Below, in pieces: positions 57,714-64,000 of a stretch of 64,000 nucleotides of DNA. The stretch is taken from assembly GCF_042666875.1 (NCBI RefSeq), contig NZ_JBHTCX010000017.1, positions 372,001-436,000 on the forward strand. The letters are read 5' to 3'. The notes below the pieces were generated by a model that was not told where the DNA came from, did no database searches, and saw only the letters and a program-made list of their open reading frames with translations. Source of the stretch: Brachybacterium sp042666875. Lineage in GTDB: Bacteria > Actinomycetota > Actinomycetes > Actinomycetales > Dermabacteraceae. Positions within the stretch are counted from its first letter, which is position 1; the number at the start of each line of letters is the position of its first letter. The position numbers and the translations under genes are program-made.

Positions 57714-59291
57714 ATGGGCGGCGAGCTGCAGGACCCGGCGCCGGCACTGCTCGACGCCCTCGAGCCTCCTGCAGCGGCCCCGGACCGGCCCATCCCGGTG
57801 TGGTCCGTGAGGGCGCGCAAACCGCTCACCGACGAGCGGATCATCGCCGCAGCTCACGCCGAGCCCGACACCGACCAGGCTGATCGAGTGCTGCACCTCC
57901 ACCGGCGCATGCAGTACCGCACCCGCGCGTACGCCGCCCAGCTCGAGACGATGAGCGAGTTCTTCACCGAGGATCCCGATACCGCCGGGCGCCTGGCCGA
58001 CGCCGATGTCGCCGCACTGAAGATCGCCACCGCCATGCGCTGCTCCACCCGCAGAGCACAGGGCATGATCCGTGACGCGCACCTGGCGGTCGAGATCATG
58101 CCCGAGACCTTCTCCCGACTGGGCGAGGGCGACCTTCCCGAAGAGTGGCACCATCACCTCCTGCGGAAGGTTCGGCGCCTGGCCGAGGAGCAGATCCGTC
58201 TGACCGACCACCACGTCGCGACGTGGGATCTCCCCTCGATCTCCCGCTCCCAGTTCGACCGTCACCTCTCCCACCTCATCGCCCTGATCACGGCCGACAT
58301 GCCCACGCCTCCCCCACAGGCGCAGCGGAACGTCACCGTCGAGGTCGACGACCCTCAGTGCGGCACCGCGACGATGTCGATCACCGGCCCGATCCCGGAG
58401 ATCGCGGCGCTCGCGAGGCGGCTGGACTCCTCCGCCCGCACCGTGCAGCAGGCCCAGCGCCACGCGCTGCAGGAGGACGGCGAGACCCCGGTCCCGTTCG
58501 ATCTCGACGACGACGTCCGCGACCGGGGCAGAGCTCTGCCTCGCAGCGCGCTGCGGTACGCGATCCTCACCCGTTCCGTGCTGGACATCGACCCGGTCGA
58601 GGAGACGGCCCAGCCCGTCACGATCAACGTCACCGTGCCGGCCCTCACCCTGCTCGGAGCGACGGACGCGCCCGGCATGCTCGACGGCACGACTCCGATC
58701 CCCGCCGATCAGGCTCGGGCTCTGGCCGGTGAGACCGGCAGCACCTGGCACCGGATCCTCACCGATCCCGCGACCGGCGCCTATCTCCCGGCCGCGGCGA
58801 CGACCTACAAGCCCAGTGCTCAGATGCGCGAACAGCTCCGCCTGCGCCATCCCGTCTGCGCCGCCCCCGGCTGCCACCGGCCCACGGCGCTCGCGGCCGA
58901 GGACGATCACATCGTCGAGTTCGACCACGGGCATCCCGCAGGGGGCGGGCAGACCACGCTCGTGAACCTCCACCGGCTCTGCTGGCGCCACCACCAGCTC
59001 AAGACGGCAGGCCGTATCGACCCGCAGCGCGATCCTGAGCGCGGTCCTGACCCCGGCACGACTCCCCCGGGGCCGATCACGACGGACTGGGAGATCGACT
59101 CGGTGATCCGCACCCGCACCTGCGAGGACACCGACCTCGCCACCCCGCATCTCGTCGCCGCGCTGGATGTCGCCTGGCAGGCCCATCAGCGCTACCGGGA
59201 GGATGCCGAGCGGCGAGTCCACGGCAGCAGCCGGCGCTCGGACCCCGAACCGCCCGCCGGGGATGCACCTGCCGACCTCCCACCGTTCTGA
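57714..59291 (+). CDS. DUF222/HNH endonuclease-domain protein (13E12 type)
   Basis: A 525-aa member of the abundant actinobacterial DUF222 plus HNH family, related to the mycobacterial 13E12 repeat proteins. The N-terminal ~360 residues are the helical DUF222 part (LAEEQIRLTDHHVATWDLPS). The C-terminal HNH site is PVCAAPGCHRPT, then EDDHIVEFDHGHPAGGGQTT and NLHRLCWRHHQLK, giving the Cys pair, the His catalytic residue and the zinc site. The ATG at 57714 has a GGAGAGGAG site. The role of the family (mobile-element linked or repair) is not settled. Confidence 0.88.
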   Translation: MGGELQDPAPALLDALEPPAAAPDRPIPVWSVRARKPLTDERIIAAAHAEPDTDQADRVLHLHRRMQYRTRAYAAQLETMSEFFTEDPDTAGRLADADVAALKIATAMRCSTRRAQGMIRDAHLAVEIMPETFSRLGEGDLPEEWHHHLLRKVRRLAEEQIRLTDHHVATWDLPSISRSQFDRHLSHLIALITADMPTPPPQAQRNVTVEVDDPQCGTATMSITGPIPEIAALARRLDSSARTVQQAQRHALQEDGETPVPFDLDDDVRDRGRALPRSALRYAILTRSVLDIDPVEETAQPVTINVTVPALTLLGATDAPGMLDGTTPIPADQARALAGETGSTWHRILTDPATGAYLPAAATTYKPSAQMREQLRLRHPVCAAPGCHRPTALAAEDDHIVEFDHGHPAGGGQTTLVNLHRLCWRHHQLKTAGRIDPQRDPERGPDPGTTPPGPITTDWEIDSVIRTRTCEDTDLATPHLVAALDVAWQAHQRYREDAERRVHGSSRRSDPEPPAGDAPADLPPF

Positions 59292-59409
59292 GCCGGTCGA
59301 GTCCGAGCAGGTCGACACGCCTGTCCTCTCTCCCTGCACTGATGCAGACTGTGGGCGGGCGATACTTTCCCACCATCGCGCACCGGGGAACCGCAGGTAA
59401 GGGAGGAAC

Positions 59410-60690
59410 ATGGCCCGCTCGTACGCCACTGTCGGACAGATGCTGACCTATGCCGTCGATCGGTCCGTGCCCGCCCCGGATCAGGAGGCCTGGTACGACG
59501 CGAACACGCGGGCCGAGGCCATCCTGCGCCACATGCTCGAGTTCGTCCTCATGTCGCCGAAGAGCCGCGAGGCGTTTCTGGGCACAGTCGCACGCACCGA
59601 GCACACCACCGGCAGCATCGCCGCCCCTCCCCGCCTCCGCAAGAAGGCCCCGGATCTGGTGGCCGAACTGCTGCCCAGCTCCACGAAGTCCGACGACGGC
59701 GCGCGCCTGGCCGTCGCGCTGCGCGTGGGCGGCGGCTTCAGCGCCAAGGAGCTGCGGGATCTGCGCCGAACCCTCGGCTCCTCTCCCCTCCACCTCCTCG
59801 TGGCCATCGCCCGGCACACGGAGGAGGACGTGCCCGAGGGCGTCGTGCTCACCACCTGGGAACAGCTGGGCACGGACCTGCCCAAGGCCGATTCGGGCCA
59901 CGGGCATCTGTGGGAGACCATCGGCGAGATCGGGCAGAACGCGGGGCGACCGGTCGAGCAGTACCCGATCGATCCCAAGCGGCTGCTCACCAAGTCGCGG
60001 ACAGCGCAGGAGTTCCGCGCCCACCTCGACGTGTTCCACCAGGCCAGCCGGACCCTGCTGGGCACGAGTCCGCACTTCTCCACCCGGCGAGGTCAGACCG
60101 ACGCCCACCTGCAGGCCGGGGTGAGCCGCCTGCGGACAGGCCTGGAGTTCGGCGCGGTGGAGCAGGGCAGCCCGGTCCGCTTCGCCCGCACCGGCTCCAC
60201 ATCAGTCCCTCTCGGCATCGGCCGGCTCGAGACCGACGCCGACCGTGCGGCCGCGAAGGAGCGGCTGGGGACCATCCAGCGCCGCACGGCCTGGCGCAGC
60301 GAGACCGGCGACCTGCCCGCCCCGGGTGAGCTGATCGGCGCCGCCGCCTCCCCGGAGGTGGAGAGCGCGCGGCTGCTGCTGTGGGCCATCTTCAACCCCA
60401 TGCTGCTGCGCGACCGCGGGTTCGACCTCGCCCCGGCCCGTCGGCAGCCGGCGTTGAGCGCGACCACCATGGGGCTGCGCCTGCTGTACCGCGGGGACGA
60501 CTCCGGTGCCACCTATCGGATCTGGGTGGGCGGCAGCCGCGAGTGGGACAGCCTCATTCCTCGCGTCACCCGGGAGGAGAGCCCGGACCGGCCCACCGAG
60601 ACGTACGCAGTCGCCCCGCGCAAGAGCCACTCCACCGCGGACTTCGTGTGGGAGGTCCACCGTGCGCTGCGCTCCCTGACCATCGCCTGA
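59410..60690 (+). CDS. Hypothetical protein, 426 aa
   Basis: A soluble protein with no family I recognise. It begins MARSYATVGQMLTYAVDRSV with GGAGGAAC directly before the ATG. The middle is Arg/Leu/Thr-rich, and the C-terminal part has regular beta-like segments (ATYRIWVGGSREWDSLIPRV). No signal peptide, membrane segment or nucleotide-binding motif is visible. Codon use matches the core genes around it. The upstream gap of 118 bases has no obvious promoter. Confidence 0.7.
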   Translation: MARSYATVGQMLTYAVDRSVPAPDQEAWYDANTRAEAILRHMLEFVLMSPKSREAFLGTVARTEHTTGSIAAPPRLRKKAPDLVAELLPSSTKSDDGARLAVALRVGGGFSAKELRDLRRTLGSSPLHLLVAIARHTEEDVPEGVVLTTWEQLGTDLPKADSGHGHLWETIGEIGQNAGRPVEQYPIDPKRLLTKSRTAQEFRAHLDVFHQASRTLLGTSPHFSTRRGQTDAHLQAGVSRLRTGLEFGAVEQGSPVRFARTGSTSVPLGIGRLETDADRAAAKERLGTIQRRTAWRSETGDLPAPGELIGAAASPEVESARLLLWAIFNPMLLRDRGFDLAPARRQPALSATTMGLRLLYRGDDSGATYRIWVGGSREWDSLIPRVTREESPDRPTETYAVAPRKSHSTADFVWEVHRALRSLTIA

Positions 60691-60717
60691 CGCGCCCGCA
60701 TGCGCGAAGATGAGGGT

Positions 60718-61779
60718 ATGGATGCCCCTGTGATGCACGGTCAGTACAAGGTTCGTGGCGGCAAGCTGGTCTCCGCCGAGGTCACGGAGCGGGAGGGCCG
60801 CATCGCCACGGCCCACGTGTTCGGCGACTTCTTCCTCGAGCCGGACGACGCGCTCGAGGACATGAACGCGGCGCTGGTCGGCATGGAGACCGACGCCTCC
60901 GCCGCTGAGCTCACCGCTGCGCTCGATGCGCGTCTCGACGGGGTGGAGATGATCGGCTTCAGCACCGAGGCCGTGGCCATCGCCGTGCGCCGGGCGCTCG
61001 GGCACGCCTCCAGCTGGGATGACCTCACCTTCGACGTGATCGGCCCGGTGGCGATGGCTCCGGTGATGCACGTCGCCCTCGACGAGGTGCTGCCGCTCGA
61101 GGTGGCCGCCGGCCGGCGCGGCCCGCTGCTGCGGATCTGGGACTGGGACTCGCCCCTGGTGGTCATCGGCTCGTACCAGTCGGTGCGCAACGAGATCGAC
61201 CCCGAGGGCGCCGCCCGCCACGGCATCGGCGTGGTGCGGCGCATCACCGGCGGCGGCGCGATGTTCATGGAGCAGGGCAACTGCATCACCTATTCCCTGG
61301 TCGTGCCCACCTCGCTGGTCGAGGGGCTGAGCTTCGAGCAGGCCTACGCCTACCTCGACGACTGGGTGATGGGGGCACTCGCCGAGATCGGCGTGCGGGC
61401 GCACTACGTGCCGCTGAACGACATCGCGTCCGAGCAGGGCAAGATCGGCGGGGCCGCCCAGCGCCGCTTCGCCGGCGGGGTGCTGCTGCACCACGTGACG
61501 ATGTCCTACGACATCGACGCCGACAAGATGGGCGAGGTGCTCCGGATCGGCCGGGAGAAGATGTCCGACAAGGGCACCCGCAGCGCGAACAAGCGCGTGG
61601 ACCCGATCCGCTCGCAGACGGGCATGGCCCGCGAGCAGATCATCGAGGGCTTCCTCGAGCACTTCCGCTCCCGCTACGACACCCGCGAGTCGGCCTACAC
61701 CGAGGACGAGCTCGGCAAGGCCCGAGACCTGGTGGCCACCAAGTTCGGCACCGAGGAGTGGACCCACCGCGTGCCGTGA
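60718..61779 (+). CDS. Lipoate-protein ligase-like protein with rearranged domains
   Basis: A 353-aa BPL/LplA-family protein. The N-terminal ~90 residues resemble the small accessory domain that usually lies at the C-terminus of lipoate ligase A (GGKLVSAEVTEREGRI, GDFFLEPDDALEDMN). The catalytic domain follows with WDWDSPLVVIGSYQSVRNEI, the RRITGGGAMFMEQGNCITYS segment of lipoate binding and the KIGGAAQRRF Lys region. The ATG at 60718 and the ATG at 60700 are both possible. This may scavenge lipoate or octanoate; the family also includes amidotransferases, so the exact reaction is uncertain. Confidence 0.82.
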   Translation: MDAPVMHGQYKVRGGKLVSAEVTEREGRIATAHVFGDFFLEPDDALEDMNAALVGMETDASAAELTAALDARLDGVEMIGFSTEAVAIAVRRALGHASSWDDLTFDVIGPVAMAPVMHVALDEVLPLEVAAGRRGPLLRIWDWDSPLVVIGSYQSVRNEIDPEGAARHGIGVVRRITGGGAMFMEQGNCITYSLVVPTSLVEGLSFEQAYAYLDDWVMGALAEIGVRAHYVPLNDIASEQGKIGGAAQRRFAGGVLLHHVTMSYDIDADKMGEVLRIGREKMSDKGTRSANKRVDPIRSQTGMAREQIIEGFLEHFRSRYDTRESAYTEDELGKARDLVATKFGTEEWTHRVP

Positions 61780-61850
61780 CGCCGCCGACGGGCCGCGGAC
61801 GCCACACGCTCTCGCGTTGCACTGGCCGGCAGACCTGGAACAATGAGCCC

Positions 61851-64000
61851 ATGACCGATATCGCTCCGCGCCAGAACCCTGCCCTTCCCGATCGTCCCTC
61901 GCTCGAGGGCCTCGAGGAGAAGTGGGACGGCGTATGGAGTGAGCAGGAGCTGTACGCGTTCGATCCCGACACCACCCGCGAGCAGGTCTTCAGCGTCGAC
62001 ACCCCGCCGCCGACCGCGTCGGGCTCGCTGCACATCGGCCACGTGTTCGGCTACTCGCAGGCCGACATGATCGTGCGCTACCAGCGCATGCGCGGCAAGA
62101 ACGTGTTCTACCCGCTGGGTTGGGACGACAACGGCCTGCCCACCGAGCGCCGGGTGCAGAACTACTTCGGGGTGCGCTGCGACCCCTCGCTGCCCTACGA
62201 CCCGGACTTCACGCCCCCGCAGGAGGGCGGCGACAACAAGTCCTCCAAGGCCGCGAACCAGCTGCCGATCTCGCGCCGCAACTTCATCGAGCTGTGCGAG
62301 CGCCTCACCGAGGTCGACGAGAAGTCCTTCGAGGAGGTCTTCCGCACGCTCGGCCTGTCGGTGGACTGGAACCACAGCTACCAGACGATCGACGCCCGCT
62401 CCCGCGCCACCAGTCAGCGCGCCTTCCTCGAGAACCTCGAGAAGGGCCAGGCGTACCAGGCGGAGGCCCCCACCATGTGGGACGTCACCTACCGCACCGC
62501 CGTGGCCCAGGCCGAGCAGGAGGACCGCGACCGCGACGGCGCCTACCACCGCATCGGCTTCACCCGCACGAACGCGGCCGAGAAGGCAGACTCCACCGTC
62601 TATATCGAGACGACCCGCCCCGAACTGCTGCCGGCGTGCGTCGCCCTGGTCGCCCACCCCGACGACGAGCGCTACCAGGAGCTGCTGGGCACCACCGTCA
62701 CCTCTCCCCTGTTCGGCGTCGAGGTCCCCGTGATGGCCCATCCCCTCGCCCAGATGGACAAGGGCGCGGGCATCGCCATGATTTGCACCTTCGGCGACGC
62801 CAACGACGTCACCTGGTGGCGCGAGCTCGAACTGCCCACCCGCAGCGTGATCGGCCGCGACGGCCGCTTCGTGGCCGAGGCCCCGTGGATCACCACCGAG
62901 AAGGGCCGGGCGCGCTACGCCGAGCTGGCGGGCCTGACCGTCTTCAGCGCCCAGAAGAAGGTCGTCGAGATGGTCACCGAGACCGGTGACCTGGTCGGCG
63001 AGCCGAAGAAGATCTCCCACCCCGTGAAGTTCTACGAGAACGGCGACAAGCCGCTGGAGTACGTGACCTCCCGCCAGTGGTACCTCGCCAACGGTGGCCG
63101 CGACCAGTCCGGAGGCGGGCTGCGCGACGCCCTCATCGAGCGCGGCACCGAGCTGACGTGGCACCCGCCGTACATGGAGTCGCGCTACCGCAACTGGGTC
63201 GAGGGCCTCACCGGTGACTGGCTGATCTCCCGCCAGCGCTTCTTCGGCGTGCCCTTCCCCATCTGGTACGCCGTCGGCGCCGACGGCACGACCGACTACG
63301 AGACCGTGCTGACCCCGCCCGTCGACGCCCTGCCGATCGATCCCACGATCGATGTGCCCGAGGGCTACAGCGAGGACCAGCGGAACCAGCCCGGCGGCTT
63401 CGTCGCCGACCCCGACGTGCTCGACACCTGGGCCACCTCATCGCTCACCCCGCAGCTCGCCGGCGGCTGGAACACCGATCCGGAGCTGTTCTCGAAGGTG
63501 TACCCGATGGACCTGCGCCCGCAGGGCCACGACATCATCCGCACCTGGCTGTTCTCCACCGTCGTCCGCTCCCATCTGCAGCAGGACGCGCTGCCCTGGA
63601 AGCACGCCTCGATCAACGGCTGGATTCTGGACCCCGACCGCAAGAAGATGTCCAAGTCCAAGGGCAACGTGGTCACCCCCATCGGGCTGCTGCACCAGCA
63701 CGGCACCGACGGGGTGCGCTACTGGGCAGGCCGGGCCCGCCAGGGCGTGGACACCGCGTTCGACGAGGGTCAGATGAAGATCGGCCGACGGCTGGCGATC
63801 AAGATCCTCAACGCCTCCAAGTTCGCCCTGGGATTCGGCGCCGCTCCGGCCGATCCCGCCGGCCGCCTGGCGGCGGACCCGTCGGCCCTCACCGATCCGC
63901 TGGACAAGGCGCTGCTGGCGAACCTCGCCCAGGTCGTGGAGCAGGCCACCGCGGCGTTCGAGGACATGGACTACGCCCGCAGCCTCGAGGCCGTGGAGCC
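61851..64000 (+). CDS. valS: Valine-tRNA ligase, N-terminal part (runs off window)
   Basis: ValRS charges tRNA-Val and edits threonine. About 716 codons are visible to the window end. HIGH motif: PTASGSLHIGHVFGYSQADM. The editing domain includes TTRPELLPACVALV and the KMSKS loop reads RKKMSKSKGNVVTP. The ATG at 61851 starts MTDIAPRQNPALPDRPSLEG. The short tRNA-binding and anticodon regions lie beyond the window. It is immediately downstream of the lipoate-ligase-like gene, and folC, its common neighbour, is elsewhere. Confidence 0.96.
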   Translation, partial: MTDIAPRQNPALPDRPSLEGLEEKWDGVWSEQELYAFDPDTTREQVFSVDTPPPTASGSLHIGHVFGYSQADMIVRYQRMRGKNVFYPLGWDDNGLPTERRVQNYFGVRCDPSLPYDPDFTPPQEGGDNKSSKAANQLPISRRNFIELCERLTEVDEKSFEEVFRTLGLSVDWNHSYQTIDARSRATSQRAFLENLEKGQAYQAEAPTMWDVTYRTAVAQAEQEDRDRDGAYHRIGFTRTNAAEKADSTVYIETTRPELLPACVALVAHPDDERYQELLGTTVTSPLFGVEVPVMAHPLAQMDKGAGIAMICTFGDANDVTWWRELELPTRSVIGRDGRFVAEAPWITTEKGRARYAELAGLTVFSAQKKVVEMVTETGDLVGEPKKISHPVKFYENGDKPLEYVTSRQWYLANGGRDQSGGGLRDALIERGTELTWHPPYMESRYRNWVEGLTGDWLISRQRFFGVPFPIWYAVGADGTTDYETVLTPPVDALPIDPTIDVPEGYSEDQRNQPGGFVADPDVLDTWATSSLTPQLAGGWNTDPELFSKVYPMDLRPQGHDIIRTWLFSTVVRSHLQQDALPWKHASINGWILDPDRKKMSKSKGNVVTPIGLLHQHGTDGVRYWAGRARQGVDTAFDEGQMKIGRRLAIKILNASKFALGFGAAPADPAGRLAADPSALTDPLDKALLANLAQVVEQATAAFEDMDYARSLEAVE

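Overview
This window is high-GC actinobacterial chromosome. The gene order (tsf-rpsB-M23 peptidase-xerC-dprA; DUF2469-rnhB-lepB-rplS-trmD-rimM-khpA-rpsP; ffh-glnD-glnK-amtB-ftsY; ndk-DUF4233-folC) is the usual actinobacterial one. A translational T-box before ileS, frequent 1-4 bp gene overlaps and probable leaderless promoters fit this. The Dermabacteraceae/Brachybacterium group is my best guess; that placement is inference.

Layout. 1-3.8 kb is core: tsf (cut by the window edge), rpsB, a secreted M23-like protein and xerC. From 3.8 to 19.7 kb an accessory island separates a C-terminal stub of dprA from the DUF2469/rnhB operon. The genes that normally lie here in actinobacteria (yraN, comM/yifB and most of dprA) are absent. 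The island's left part (4.1-6.6 kb) holds decayed genes and two small cysteine-rich proteins. Next comes a five-gene minus-strand operon: type I restriction-modification genes hsdM-hsdS-hsdR, then a coiled-coil membrane protein and a GIY-YIG nuclease-like protein, all overlapping or nearly so. Divergent from it is a two-gene Gabija-type pair (OLD-family ATPase/TOPRIM nuclease plus UvrD-like helicase). A RibD-like deaminase with an unrecognised C-terminal domain closes the island. It is therefore a defence island that has removed natural-transformation genes.

19.7-40.6 kb is core again, mostly on the minus strand: RNase HII, two signal peptidases I, L19, TrmD, RimM, a lipoprotein, a KH protein and S16; then a divergent Nramp-like transporter, an amidohydrolase and a DUF559-type protein flanked by two related hairpins; then Ffh, the PII/ammonium regulatory operon (GlnD, GlnK, AmtB), FtsY, Ndk, DUF4233 and FolC.

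40.8-64 kb mixes core and lineage genes: a WXG100-like/lipase fusion, an SLH-repeat surface protein, ileS with its T-box leader, a 2Fe-2S ferredoxin, an ABC exporter with an SDR, a zinc-type ArsR/CDF efflux pair, a dicarboxylate/amino acid symporter, a three-gene ABC-2 transporter operon, an HNH/DUF222 protein, an unknown protein, a rearranged lipoate-ligase-like protein and the start of valS.

Most large plus-strand frames opposite rpsB, glnD, amtB, ftsY and ileS are mirror frames of GC-rich coding sequence and are not annotated.
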